64,000 bases of DNA from NCBI GenBank assembly GCA_934359185.1, contig CAKRLE010000009.1, positions 62,001-126,000 on the forward strand, given 5' to 3'. Positions 52,723 through 61,542 of this stretch are shown here, in pieces. Each line of letters starts with the position of its first letter. The stretch's first letter is position 1. A model generated the notes under the pieces. It was not told the DNA's origin. It was given only the letters and a program-made list of their open reading frames with translations, and searched no databases. The translations under genes were made by a program, and so were the position numbers. This DNA comes from an uncultured Lachnospira sp. (GTDB lineage: Bacteria; Bacillota; Clostridia; Lachnospirales; Lachnospiraceae).

Positions 52723-54402
52723 ATGACAACTAATGAAAATGAATTCTGGAAAAACATGAACGGAATGTTTCCAGATATTATAAAAGTAATTACGTCCCTC
52801 TCCCATAAGTCCTATATATCTATCACTAATCTCAAGACAGGCGTAACATGGTGGTCACAAAGAGCCATGGATTATTTTCAGCTTGCTGATAACTATGTTA
52901 TATGTGGTACAGAAAAAAGCAATAAGACGATTCACCCTGATGATATTGATATATTCAAACAAGGCTTTAAAGACAGGATCAGTGACAAAAAGCTTGATGA
53001 GCCATGGGAATACCGTATTCTTGACGGCAGCACCTGTAATCTTATTACCGCTAAGGCTAAGATGCTCTATGACCCGGATGGAAAACCTTTTCTGATTATT
53101 ATCCGTTATACTAATTCAGGAATAGCTGACGAGATAGATTCTGTGACAGGTCTTCATACAGAGACTATTCTCGTCAAAAAGATTGAAGATTATGTAATTA
53201 ACAGACATCAATCCGCACTTATGAAGATAGGACTTGACCAGTTCAGCCATATTAACGTTATGTATGGAGCTGCTTTTGCAGATAAGATATTAAACTGTGT
53301 TGCACAGTCTATCATTCGTGTACTTAATGGAAAAGGTTCTGTATACCGATTGTCAGGTGCCAAGTTTGTCATTACATTTGACAATATATCCCGTGACGAA
53401 ATTATAGATATACACAATAACATTACTGACACACTCTCTAATTTGATTGAAGTTGAAGGTAAAAAAATCCCTTTAAAAACTTCTGCTGGTGCAATATTTA
53501 TTGAACCATATATGAAAGAAACGAACGCCATCCGAAGCAGACTTACATATGCACTCAATCATTCACGCGAAGAACATCATGGTGATCTTGTCATATTTAA
53601 TGATGAAGCCTGTGAGAATAGTGAGAACCAGTTTGAATTAATCGGTGTCATCCACCAGTGTGCAACTAAGGATTTTAAGGGCTTCCGCCTATTCTATCAG
53701 CCTATCGCTGATACTAAGAATGGGAAAATATGCGGAATGGAGGCTCTTCTTCGTTGGGAACTTGAACCATATGGCCTTGTTTCTCCAGGCGTATTCATGG
53801 AATGGATTGAAGAAGACCCATGTATATTTGACCTCGGCAACTGGATACTTCGTACAGCATTAACAGATATTAAAAGAATGCGTGACAAGATACCAGGTTT
53901 CTTTGTTAACGTCAATGTAGCTGCCGCACAGCTTGAGAGAAAAGAATTCAGAAACTCCGTTCTTAATATTCTCAAAGAAACTGGTGCCAAGCCAGAAGAG
54001 TTATGCCTTGAATTAACTGAGCGGTGCAGGAATCTCGATATCAGTTTCTTAAGAGGTGAAGTATCTTTCTTTCATTCTCATGGAATCAAGATTGCTCTTG
54101 ATGATTTCGGAACTGGCAACAGTTCATTAAGCCTTGCTCTTGAATTGCCATTTGATGAGTTAAAGGTTGATATGAGTTTTATAAGAGATATAAAGAATAA
54201 GCCACAAAACCAGGCGATGGTCCAGTCAATTGTTGACTATGCCAAGCGTACTAACACTGATACCTGTATTGAAGGAATTGAAGATGAGGAAGTTAATGAC
54301 TACATAAGCAAGTTCGGAGCAACTTTCCATCAGGGTTACTTCTACTCTAAGCCTGTGCCTGTTGACCAGTTTGAGAAGATAATCAGCCATTCGTCCAAAT
54401 AA
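52723..54402 (+). CDS. EAL-domain c-di-GMP phosphodiesterase with degenerate GGDEF domain
   Basis: This 559-residue soluble protein has an N-terminal PAS-like region (about 20-130), a degenerate GGDEF domain in which the motif is RLSGAKF (residues 209-215), and a C-terminal EAL domain. The EAL domain keeps the catalytic set: EALLRW (340-345), the Asn of VNVNVA, Glu in LELTE, DDFGTG (460-465), Lys in LKVDMSF, Glu in IEGIED and QGYFYSKP (537-544). It should degrade c-di-GMP, with the GGDEF-like domain acting as a GTP or regulatory domain (family knowledge). AAAGGAG lies upstream of the ATG. It is monocistronic and closed by a terminator at 54414. Confidence 0.92.
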   Translation: MTTNENEFWKNMNGMFPDIIKVITSLSHKSYISITNLKTGVTWWSQRAMDYFQLADNYVICGTEKSNKTIHPDDIDIFKQGFKDRISDKKLDEPWEYRILDGSTCNLITAKAKMLYDPDGKPFLIIIRYTNSGIADEIDSVTGLHTETILVKKIEDYVINRHQSALMKIGLDQFSHINVMYGAAFADKILNCVAQSIIRVLNGKGSVYRLSGAKFVITFDNISRDEIIDIHNNITDTLSNLIEVEGKKIPLKTSAGAIFIEPYMKETNAIRSRLTYALNHSREEHHGDLVIFNDEACENSENQFELIGVIHQCATKDFKGFRLFYQPIADTKNGKICGMEALLRWELEPYGLVSPGVFMEWIEEDPCIFDLGNWILRTALTDIKRMRDKIPGFFVNVNVAAAQLERKEFRNSVLNILKETGAKPEELCLELTERCRNLDISFLRGEVSFFHSHGIKIALDDFGTGNSSLSLALELPFDELKVDMSFIRDIKNKPQNQAMVQSIVDYAKRTNTDTCIEGIEDEEVNDYISKFGATFHQGYFYSKPVPVDQFEKIISHSSK

Positions 54403-54413
54403 TCAGTTTAACT

Positions 54414-54446
54414 AAGCCTGACAACTCATTGTATGCTGTCAGGCTT
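54414..54446. terminator. Bidirectional terminator
   Basis: AAGCCTGACA and TGTCAGGCTT form a 10-bp stem between the converging EAL and VanZ-RDD genes, followed by a T-rich stretch. Confidence 0.8.
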
Positions 54447-54449
54447 GTC

Positions 54450-55583
54450 TTATCTAACCATATTAATATGTGTAATTCCTGTCACCCTGTCATATATCAT
54501 ATTCCTTGTATCGCTGAACAGACAGAGAATAAAATCAATAATAAAACAAATTGCTGTTATTATACATACTACACAGCCAACCACACTAAACCATCGTATC
54601 CATCCATCAGTATTAACTGCTGTCTGATAGAGATTATACGCATATACCGGCATCGGCAGATTTATAACATATAAAATCAGATATCTTGCAGACAATCTGA
54701 AAAATCCTATTTTCCCATCATTATTTCTTACAAGCCTGACATTAACTAATGCTTTACCAAGCGTCCTTCCCCTGGTAATTCTTGTTATCAAAGAAAAAAC
54801 AATCGTTATGTACAATGCCATGCATACCACATATCTTACATCATATATAGCATTCATAAATCCTGTTCTGTCAATTACAAAGAAAATTGCAGCTGGAATC
54901 ATTATAACTACAATGTCAATAATCCACGCAGCCGCTCTTCTGAATTCGGAAACGATCTGACCTCTTTTATATGCAATCTCGTCCATCCTCTCACGCTTAG
55001 GAAGCATGAATACGAATATCGGTGTCATAATAAAACCTGACATTCCTCCAAGCGTATTACATATAAGGTCGTCCACTTCAAAAAATCTATAAGGATACGG
55101 ATATATTCCATACAATCCTGAAAGCTGCGTAAGCTCGAAGAAAAGACTGTATGCAAATGACATTATAAGCACCTGCCACCATTTTCTCATAAAATAATAT
55201 CTAAGATAAACTCCAAATGGAAGCAATAATAAGATATTAAATGCTATCTGCCAGAAATCACCACATTTAAAAATATTAATATACGTTGATGGCTCAGATA
55301 TTATTACATCTGTGGTCGCAGCCACTCTCCTTACTGCATCAAATGGAACTAAAAGCACGCACGCTGAATCTGATGTCACCGAATCAACCGGAGGAAGCGG
55401 AAGAATTGTCATAAAATATGATGTCAGCATATAAAAAATGAATGTATACACAACACCTGTCCTGATTACGAGAATCGAACCATATTTATGATATTCATAT
55501 ATTATGTACGGCAATGTAAATAACACCGCCAGCACTGGAAACACATAACACGCAGAAATTATTGGCTTAAGATATATTTCCAT
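54450..55583 (-). CDS. VanZ-RDD fusion membrane protein
   Basis: This 377-residue membrane protein joins a VanZ-like domain (about residues 35-205; FNILLLLPFGVYLRYYF, FFELTQLSGLYGIYPYPYRFFEVDDLICNTLGGMSGF) to an RDD domain (about 218-365; FRRAAAWIIDIVVIMIPA, RGRTLGKALVNVRLVRNNDG, with the Arg and Asp residues naming the family). VanZ homologues confer low-level teicoplanin resistance in enterococci, but most chromosomal copies have no proven role. About nine helices are predicted. It is alone on its strand; no ribosome site stronger than GGAGATTG is seen upstream. Confidence 0.85.
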   Translation of the reverse strand: MEIYLKPIISACYVFPVLAVLFTLPYIIYEYHKYGSILVIRTGVVYTFIFYMLTSYFMTILPLPPVDSVTSDSACVLLVPFDAVRRVAATTDVIISEPSTYINIFKCGDFWQIAFNILLLLPFGVYLRYYFMRKWWQVLIMSFAYSLFFELTQLSGLYGIYPYPYRFFEVDDLICNTLGGMSGFIMTPIFVFMLPKRERMDEIAYKRGQIVSEFRRAAAWIIDIVVIMIPAAIFFVIDRTGFMNAIYDVRYVVCMALYITIVFSLITRITRGRTLGKALVNVRLVRNNDGKIGFFRLSARYLILYVINLPMPVYAYNLYQTAVNTDGWIRWFSVVGCVVCIITAICFIIDFILCLFSDTRNMIYDRVTGITHINMVR

Positions 55584-55660
55584 TAATCACAATCTCCTTT
55601 TTCAATGTATCCCATAAACATACCTTGCATATTGCACCTCCAAACCCCGATAAAGCCAAA

Positions 55661-55706
55661 AAACTTCCCTTATATGATACCATAAATAACCATATAAGAG
55701 AAGTTT
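55661..55706. terminator. Bidirectional terminator-like hairpin
   Basis: AAACTTCCCTTATATG and CATATAAGAGAAGTTT pair over 16 positions with one mismatch and a 14-nt loop. On the minus strand it is followed by T6, fitting the end of the AAA/FtsW-remnant unit. Confidence 0.7.
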
Positions 55707-55832
55707 CTTAATTTTTGCAAGTCCTAATGTCGGTACACTATTATTCAGCCTTTGCTTTACTATTTAAGTTTTATATCCGTTTTCTTTACTACTTTTTCAA
55801 AATCTGCTCTGAGTCTCTTTTTTGTAAACGCC

Positions 55833-56309
55833 TTATAATACAAATGGCATTGCCTGCCAATTCTGTAATATTAAAGCTGATGCAATCATCAAAACCTGTA
55901 AAAATATACACGCAATTGTATTTTTTACAATCGATTTCTTTTTCCTGAGCAGCCATATACCCATTATTATCAATATAATCGTTAATATACTTAAAATTAT
56001 ACTAACCAGACTTCCATAACGCACAGCTATATATGTAAATACACATTTACTATTATAATCAGGTAAATATGATATTATCTGCTCTTTAGCAAATGAACTT
56101 CCTATGAAATTACTATTCATCCAAGCATAATCCAATACTTTATATATATATGACGCACTATCATTTCTATTATAAAAGGCTTTGACAACTGGTGTATTCA
56201 AAAAGTATGGTCTTACAATCCAAATTATAAAAGATGCTGCAATATATGACAGCCATACTATTTTGTTACGCAAATCCAATTGTATTATTATTTTTTTCAT
56301 TTTTCCCAT
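55833..56309 (-). pseudogene. C-terminal remnant of an FtsW/RodA-like membrane protein
   Basis: These 158 codons show three or four hydrophobic segments. The piece FIGSSFAKEQIISYLPDYNSKCVFTYIAVRYGSLVSIILSIL resembles the late loop of FtsW/RodA/SpoVE proteins, where a YLP-type motif precedes a conserved helix. The usual N-terminal eight helices and the final PFISYGG block are missing, and the frame stops at QAMPFVL. It overlaps the AAA gene by 44 bp. A degenerate fragment is the most likely reading; a small genuine membrane partner of the AAA protein cannot be excluded. Confidence 0.5.
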
Positions 56310-58119
56310 AGCCTTTTCTCAACCTTTCTATCGCTAATGCAATATCTGAATTTGTAAGAGCCTGCATATCTTTTTTAGTATACTGTTCCTTTTTTAAATC
56401 CATATTCCTTCTTGCAGCATATATAACTGCTGTCTCAAGTAAAACTCTGGCTTCTCTTCCATTTCCAAAATCACGCATAGATACCCTTGATTCAAAAAAT
56501 TTCTCTATCATATCATCCACATCATTTTGTATAATATAATTGCTGTTTTGAGCAATTCTTTTAAATATCTCTACCATTTCTTTAGCTGAATATGATTTAA
56601 AATTAAAAGTAGATGTTATTCTGCTTTTTATGCCTGGATTAGAATTAAGAAATGTCTGCATTCTGTTATCCTTTTCATCGACATCGCCTCCATACCCAGC
56701 AAAAATAATAAGCTTATCAGTCGAATGATTTTCTAATTCAATTATAAGCTGTGCAACTGCTTCATTTCCAAAGCTGTCCATTGTTCCGTTTTCTTCAACA
56801 ATTGAATATGCCTCATCAATTATAATCACATCATAATTTTCAAATAATTTTTTTGTGTTAGGAGCTGAATGTCCTACATATTTCCCTTTTAGTTCAGCAC
56901 CATTAATGCATATATATCTATTATCTGGAAGAAGTTTCTCATTAAACATCATCTGCCCCATATATCTTGCTACTGTTGTTTTAGCTGTTCCTGGAGCTCC
57001 AAGCATTACATGTACATTATGAAAATTACTGCCTGATATATTCATCTGTTTTCTCAATTTATTGTATTTCATAACATTTACAATATCATATACCTGCTGC
57101 TTGATTTCATGCATGCCGATAAGATTTTTTTCCATGAGTTCTCTTCCATTTTCCACATTGCATGCAGATATATTATCTCTCATAAAATGATCAACGAAAT
57201 CAAAATCCCTGTTACTAAGAATATTAACAGTAGAACTATCCATATCCTTGATGGCATAGGCTATTATTCTATCAACCATATCGCACATAGAATCTTTATC
57301 TATAGACTTTGCCAGATTAACAATCCTGTCATAAGAAAATCCTTTTTTTACTTTTATGTTGCGGACACCTATATTTTGTTTAAATATATTTTTATAATAT
57401 TGCTGTCCACTATTTTCCCCAAAAGATACTTCCACTGCATCCGATGCATTAACTAATATGAAATTATTTCTCAATGCCATAAAATGTTCTGAATCCATAC
57501 ATCCAAATGGAATTTCACCATCAAATTCTTCCTCATATGGTTTTTTATCTATAAAAATTACATATACATTTTTATTGGAAGAAAACATCTTTATGCAATT
57601 TAAACATGTAGAATCTGCGTATTGTCTTTCCACAACAACACATACTGATTTAGTCTTACAATCACACCAATATGGTTTTTTTCTTTCATACGACTGTGCC
57701 TGTGCCACAAGAAATCCATTCTCTGCGTATGGCATTTCTGATCGTCTCATATATGTAATCAACTGATGTATTGTAATAATAGGAATTTTTCTATCTGATT
57801 CCGACCATAAACTATCCGGGTCAATTGCAAATGAGTACTCTTCCTCATATCTGCCCTGACGTTTTGCCATATTCATAGCCAAATAAGAAACAGCCATAGT
57901 TCCCATTTCTATAGAATCACATGTAAGTGATACAACTCTTGAGATATTTCTTTTTCCTATTAATTTCAACAGCTCAGTATACTGTACTCCGCCATGATTA
58001 ATATCATATTCTAAAGAATACTCCTCATAATTTTCAGGCAGATTAATATATACTGCTTTTTCATTATTATTAAGATATATTTCATCCATTGATGGCTTTA
58101 CAAGCATTCTGTTATTCAT
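56266..58119 (-). CDS. AAA+ ATPase of CbbX/SpoVK/EccA type with novel N-terminal half
   Basis: This 617-residue protein has a CbbX-like AAA+ module at about residues 330-600: Walker A GAPGTAKTT (about 374-382, with Ala for the usual Gly), pore-loop motif LKGKYVGHSAPNTKKLFE, Walker B VIIIDEAYSI (about 430) and SRITSTFNFKSYSAKEM. The first 320 residues are not a family I recognise; they include TCDSIEMGTMAVSYLAMNMAKRQGRYEEEY and a CDCKTKSVCVVVERQYADSTCLNCIKMF Cys-rich stretch, possibly a decayed first ATPase domain. ATG at 58119 has AAAGG upstream. It is downstream of a zinc-ribbon/HTH gene in an AT-rich cluster. It probably remodels a protein complex; the target is unknown. Confidence 0.78.
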   Translation of the reverse strand: MNNRMLVKPSMDEIYLNNNEKAVYINLPENYEEYSLEYDINHGGVQYTELLKLIGKRNISRVVSLTCDSIEMGTMAVSYLAMNMAKRQGRYEEEYSFAIDPDSLWSESDRKIPIITIHQLITYMRRSEMPYAENGFLVAQAQSYERKKPYWCDCKTKSVCVVVERQYADSTCLNCIKMFSSNKNVYVIFIDKKPYEEEFDGEIPFGCMDSEHFMALRNNFILVNASDAVEVSFGENSGQQYYKNIFKQNIGVRNIKVKKGFSYDRIVNLAKSIDKDSMCDMVDRIIAYAIKDMDSSTVNILSNRDFDFVDHFMRDNISACNVENGRELMEKNLIGMHEIKQQVYDIVNVMKYNKLRKQMNISGSNFHNVHVMLGAPGTAKTTVARYMGQMMFNEKLLPDNRYICINGAELKGKYVGHSAPNTKKLFENYDVIIIDEAYSIVEENGTMDSFGNEAVAQLIIELENHSTDKLIIFAGYGGDVDEKDNRMQTFLNSNPGIKSRITSTFNFKSYSAKEMVEIFKRIAQNSNYIIQNDVDDMIEKFFESRVSMRDFGNGREARVLLETAVIYAARRNMDLKKEQYTKKDMQALTNSDIALAIERLRKGYGKNEKNNNTIGFA

Positions 58120-58146
58120 ACATTATATTACCTTTCATGAACTATT

Positions 58147-58734
58147 TTAAAATGGTAATCGTCTATTATTACTTTCAATCTTAATTTTATTGTAAAAATA
58201 TTCCTTTATTATATCCATTGGTTCTTCGTCATAATTTGTCCCACTATCAATTTGTTCTATAATATCTTTTGATATGTTTACATCTTCTGAAAATTTTTCC
58301 AATGTCATATCATACATACCGCGTAGCAATGTTATACAACGGCAAACTTCATTTGCCCACTCAGCATAATTTTTTTCCACTGCAATATCACAATCATCAT
58401 ATTTCGAATGGCATCCTGGCATAATTCCCTCATCAGAAAAAGCGCCATAATCTTCAAGTTCATATAAAGCAGCCTTTCCTTCCTCAATCTCATAATCAGA
58501 TTTCTTCTCTTGCTCTTTAATTATCCCATTCAGTATTATATTGCCCTCCAGACATTTTTTTGCATTAATTAATCTATACCATTCAATCAAATCATCCTCT
58601 GCCGATTTATCAAAATGATTAACGCAACCTGAACAAATACAAAAGTCATAGCTCTCATAACATGATTTTCTTACAATTCTACCAATGTCTTCAACCTTGG
58701 ATATCTCCTTATTACATCTAAAACATCTAATCAT
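58147..58734 (-). CDS. Zinc-ribbon and helix-turn-helix protein, unknown
   Basis: This 195-residue protein starts with a four-cysteine zinc ribbon (CFRCNKEISKVEDIGR then CICSGCVNHF), has an acidic middle and ends in an XRE-like helix-turn-helix (WANEVCRCITLLRGMYDMTLEKFSEDVNISKDIIEQIDSG). I do not know the family. Its start ATG at 58734 is preceded by AAGGAG that is locked in a 13-bp inverted repeat (58738-58793) followed by T5, so its expression is probably controlled by attenuation or translation. It is followed 27 bp later by the AAA+ gene and may regulate or recruit it. Confidence 0.65.
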   Translation of the reverse strand: MIRCFRCNKEISKVEDIGRIVRKSCYESYDFCICSGCVNHFDKSAEDDLIEWYRLINAKKCLEGNIILNGIIKEQEKKSDYEIEEGKAALYELEDYGAFSDEGIMPGCHSKYDDCDIAVEKNYAEWANEVCRCITLLRGMYDMTLEKFSEDVNISKDIIEQIDSGTNYDEEPMDIIKEYFYNKIKIESNNRRLPF

Positions 58735-58737
58735 AAA

Positions 58738-58793
58738 AACATCTCCTTACTTAAATTAAACTGTTTACCAGTTCATTGCTGTAAGGAGATGTT
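58738..58793 (-). promoter_or_regulatory. Hairpin that traps the ribosome site and ends in T5
   Basis: On the minus strand AACATCTCCTTAC (58750-58738 region complement) pairs with GTAAGGAGATGTT; arms are 58738-58750 and 58781-58793, perfect over 13 bp. The 3' arm contains the AAGGAG used by the next gene, and TTTTT then ATG follow directly. An inner AACTG/CAGTT stem lies in the 30-nt loop. The element can act as an intrinsic terminator and as a translation block. Confidence 0.65.
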
Positions 58794-58842
58794 ATCATTA
58801 ATATTTATATTTGGGGTCAAATGTATTTTGACTTTTTATATG

Positions 58843-59649
58843 TTAATCTTTTTTAATAATTGTCTTACAATTATAATTATACAATGCGTCATTAATAATA
58901 TCTAAATCATATATTCCCTTTCTGATATAGAATTCAAAGATAGAATCAGATGTGTCATTTCCCAATGCGACCCCATCCTTTAAAAGTATTGCCTGAGTCT
59001 GTTCATAATTAAGCTCAAGTGCAACACATAGCTGTAATGCTGTCATTTTGGTCACTTTAGAACCACTTCGCATATTAGAAAATGTTGCTTTAGATACAAG
59101 TGCTTTTCTATATATTTCACTATCCTTCTTGCCAGAAGCATCTATTAAGCGCGAAATTGCCTGACTGAAATTTTCTTCTTTGCTCTTATCAGATATAAAT
59201 TCTTCTATATTTACAGGCTTTTTTTCTTTCACTGTTATTTTATCTGGAATATCTTCATGTGATTTCTGTCTTTGCGTTAAGAACTCTTCTAATTCTTTTC
59301 TAAGAATATTTTCAATAGTTTTATCTTTTCTTCCCATAATATGTATTAATTTTACAAAAGGGAATACAGTACCGCAATTAAAATACTCTCTCATACATTG
59401 TTCGTATAAATCAATATCATCTATTTTCTTAATTACTGCATTCTCATGTAATTTATCATAGAATTCATTGCTATTACATGCTTCACACATCTGTTCATAA
59501 CGTCTGATATCATCTTCTGTGATTCTGGCTGTCTCATCAAAAACAAATGAAAAGTCTCCTTCAAAACCAAAATGCTCATAACCATTCTTTATACAGTTAT
59601 TAAATTCATCCTTTAAATATCCAACTTTATCTTTTGATTTATCTATCAT
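58843..59649 (-). CDS. Protein with C-terminal HTH-like domain of macro-domain-associated type
   Basis: This 268-residue protein has an unassigned helical N-terminal part (about 1-155) and a C-terminal domain of about 105 residues: FSQAISRLIDASGKKDSEIYRKALVSKATFSNMRSG, TKMTALQLCVALELNYEQTQAILLKDGVALGNDTSDSIFEFYIRKGIYDLDIINDALY. This resembles the helix-turn-helix-like tail found on several Firmicute signalling proteins, for example after macro domains (recalled similarity). It may bind nucleic acid or a partner rather than act as a promoter regulator. ATG at 59649 has GAGG 11 bases upstream. It follows the coiled-coil gene by 5 bp. Confidence 0.65.
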   Translation of the reverse strand: MIDKSKDKVGYLKDEFNNCIKNGYEHFGFEGDFSFVFDETARITEDDIRRYEQMCEACNSNEFYDKLHENAVIKKIDDIDLYEQCMREYFNCGTVFPFVKLIHIMGRKDKTIENILRKELEEFLTQRQKSHEDIPDKITVKEKKPVNIEEFISDKSKEENFSQAISRLIDASGKKDSEIYRKALVSKATFSNMRSGSKVTKMTALQLCVALELNYEQTQAILLKDGVALGNDTSDSIFEFYIRKGIYDLDIINDALYNYNCKTIIKKD

Positions 59650-59654
59650 ATAAA

Positions 59655-60830
59655 CTACAACCTCTTATCTATATCCCTGATAAAGTCAGCTGCCTGATTT
59701 ATTTTATCAGCAAGCCATCCTAACATAGAAGAACTCTCTTTATTATCCCCATCATTAATCACAATTTTATTATCATAGCATCTTACATATATCCAATTAC
59801 CTGTTTCTTCGTAATTAGAAATTGTCGCAGCAACATTTTCAGATATAGTTTTAACTACACCGCTGAATTTCTTTAACACTGATAATAATGGACTATAATT
59901 CTGCCCCGTATTATGTAAATGCTGTTCATTAATGTCTATAAATTTATCAAGTGTTTTATTGATACCATTGGTAATATTAGTAACTGTATTGAGCTTCTGC
60001 TTTTGTATCTGTCCAATCAATTCAATTTTATCATCAATAGTATTTACTTTTGACCACACATCATCTATACTTGCGGATTTACTATTCTGTTTAACAATCT
60101 CTAATATTTCATTAATCTTTGAATATGTCCTATCATAATCCTGCTGTTGCAGCGAACTCTGTATATTATATGCCTCAAATTGTCCTGCCAGATTATTAAT
60201 AAGTTTTTCCTGATTAGCCAGCTTTTCATTGCTCTGCTCTACGGCGGCTATTAAATCGCATATAACTTCTTTTAACTCATTGGAATTGTCTGCTACGGCT
60301 GTCTCACCATTATGCATATTAGACAAATCATGAGTTGCTCTCATAAGTGAATTAAACAGTTCATCCTTAACAGACGTCTGATTTTGATTAACAGCTGGTG
60401 TTACATATAAAAAATGTGGTGTATTTGATATAATTGATTTTCCATGCAAAAATCTGTTTAAATCAACACAGGCACAGTAGAAGTACCACATCACTCCTTT
60501 TAAAACTTCTACATTATTACAATTATATGACGTACAACTCTGCTGTATATATAATAATTTACTATATATCTCTGAACCAATACAAACCATAAGCCTGCTG
60601 TTCTGACTAATATAATCATTAAGCCATCTGCAATTCTGGTTAATATTGTAACAAACAGAATATATCTTACATATTTCTGTTGTGGCTTCTCTTACATAAG
60701 ATATACATTTTTTTGAATCAATAGCATAATATTTCTCAGCATTAACAGCGTTATTATATACAATACGCAGCTCATCATTAATCTCAGTTTTTAAATTAGC
60801 GTGCTCATTTAAGAATTCGAAATCTGACAT
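59655..60830 (-). CDS. DUF4145-like and coiled-coil protein, unknown
   Basis: This 391-residue protein has no family I can name firmly. The N-terminal 60 residues (NNAVNAEKYYAIDSKKCISYVREATTEICKIYSVCY) look like a DUF4145-type helical module often found in restriction and abortive-infection proteins. The middle (about 185-310) is rich in heptad-like helices (VEQSNEKLANQEKLINNLAGQFEAYNIQSSLQQQ), a probable coiled coil. A short C-terminal part contains NWIYVRCYDNKIVINDGDN. No membrane segment is seen. It lies 10 bp downstream of the Smr-like gene and 5 bp upstream of the HTH gene, so the three are one operon. Confidence 0.6.
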   Translation of the reverse strand: MSDFEFLNEHANLKTEINDELRIVYNNAVNAEKYYAIDSKKCISYVREATTEICKIYSVCYNINQNCRWLNDYISQNSRLMVCIGSEIYSKLLYIQQSCTSYNCNNVEVLKGVMWYFYCACVDLNRFLHGKSIISNTPHFLYVTPAVNQNQTSVKDELFNSLMRATHDLSNMHNGETAVADNSNELKEVICDLIAAVEQSNEKLANQEKLINNLAGQFEAYNIQSSLQQQDYDRTYSKINEILEIVKQNSKSASIDDVWSKVNTIDDKIELIGQIQKQKLNTVTNITNGINKTLDKFIDINEQHLHNTGQNYSPLLSVLKKFSGVVKTISENVAATISNYEETGNWIYVRCYDNKIVINDGDNKESSSMLGWLADKINQAADFIRDIDKRL

Positions 60831-60840
60831 TTTCCACCCG

Positions 60841-61170
60841 TTATTCTTTTGAATTAATTAAAAAGGTTGTTACGCCTTTATTGTAAACGTCCCTGTATTT
60901 CATCGATATACGTTTACTATTTATTTCATATTGTATCATATTTTTTAATATTGTGCCATTATTATATCCATGAATAAGAACCATAATAAAATTAAAATTA
61001 TACATAGAAATAATAGTATTAATTACATATTTTGCTTCATTTCTCGTCATTCTATGAAGATCTATCTCAACTATCAGATTTCCATCATCATCTTCTCCAT
61101 AATTAAAATAATGTCTTCTTCCACCAACAATAATACTTGTATTCATTGTAATTATATTATCAAATTTCAT
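60841..61170 (-). CDS. Smr-domain-like protein
   Basis: This 109-residue protein carries a recognisable Smr (MutS2-related) fold: IDLHRMTRNEAKYVINTII matches the DLHxxxxxEA opening and LIHGYNNGTILKNMIQYEI matches the HGxGxGxL loop, here with YNN. Smr proteins nick or bind nucleic acids, and several cleave collided-ribosome mRNA. The canonical loop HGKGTGAL is altered, so activity is uncertain. ATG at 61170 has GGAGG five bases upstream and is preferred over ATG at 61182. It is the first gene of the cluster reading down to 58843. Confidence 0.65.
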   Translation of the reverse strand: MKFDNIITMNTSIIVGGRRHYFNYGEDDDGNLIVEIDLHRMTRNEAKYVINTIISMYNFNFIMVLIHGYNNGTILKNMIQYEINSKRISMKYRDVYNKGVTTFLINSKE

Positions 61171-61235
61171 ATGTGCCTCCAATCAAAACAAACCTTTGTT
61201 ACACATTAAATGTAGCAAATATCTGTTCTTGAAAG

Positions 61236-61252
61236 GTCAAATCAAATTTGAC
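61236..61252 (-). promoter_or_regulatory. Small inverted repeat upstream of the Smr operon
   Basis: GTCAAAT and ATTTGAC (7-bp arms, 3-bp centre) lie 66 bp before the Smr-like start, within sequence that contains TTGATT and TTGACC. A possible operator; weak evidence. Confidence 0.3.
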
Positions 61253-61254
61253 TT

Positions 61255-61539
61255 CTATATAACAAAAACCTCGAAATTCCTTAACGCAGTTCTGGAAGCT
61301 GTACTTCCCATCATAATACCATAAGACAGCGCCTTCTGAAGACCTGAACCAAAATTTGAAATCGGCATGTAAGCACCACATATAAAACCATATCCTGCGC
61401 TGACAATTGTACCTACTGCCGAAAGCTGTCCCTGTGTTGTCAATGGAAAGCTAATGATACTTGAAAGCGTACTTCCAAACAGGACGAGCAATATCATATC
61501 AAATAAAACCCATAATACGTCTGCTGCATTCATATACAT
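61255..61539 (-). pseudogene. ABC-2 permease fragment
   Basis: The 94 codons match the middle-to-late part of an ABC-2-type permease: ISFPLTTQGQLSAVGTIVSAGYGFICGAYMPISNFGSGLQKALSY is a conserved segment of drug ABC exporters. The N-terminal helices and the end are missing and the frame drifts after SYG. No ribosome site precedes its ATG at 61539, three bases past the hydrolase stop. It is a relic, and marks an old rearrangement boundary next to the AT-rich cluster. Confidence 0.7.
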
Positions 61540-61542
61540 TTG

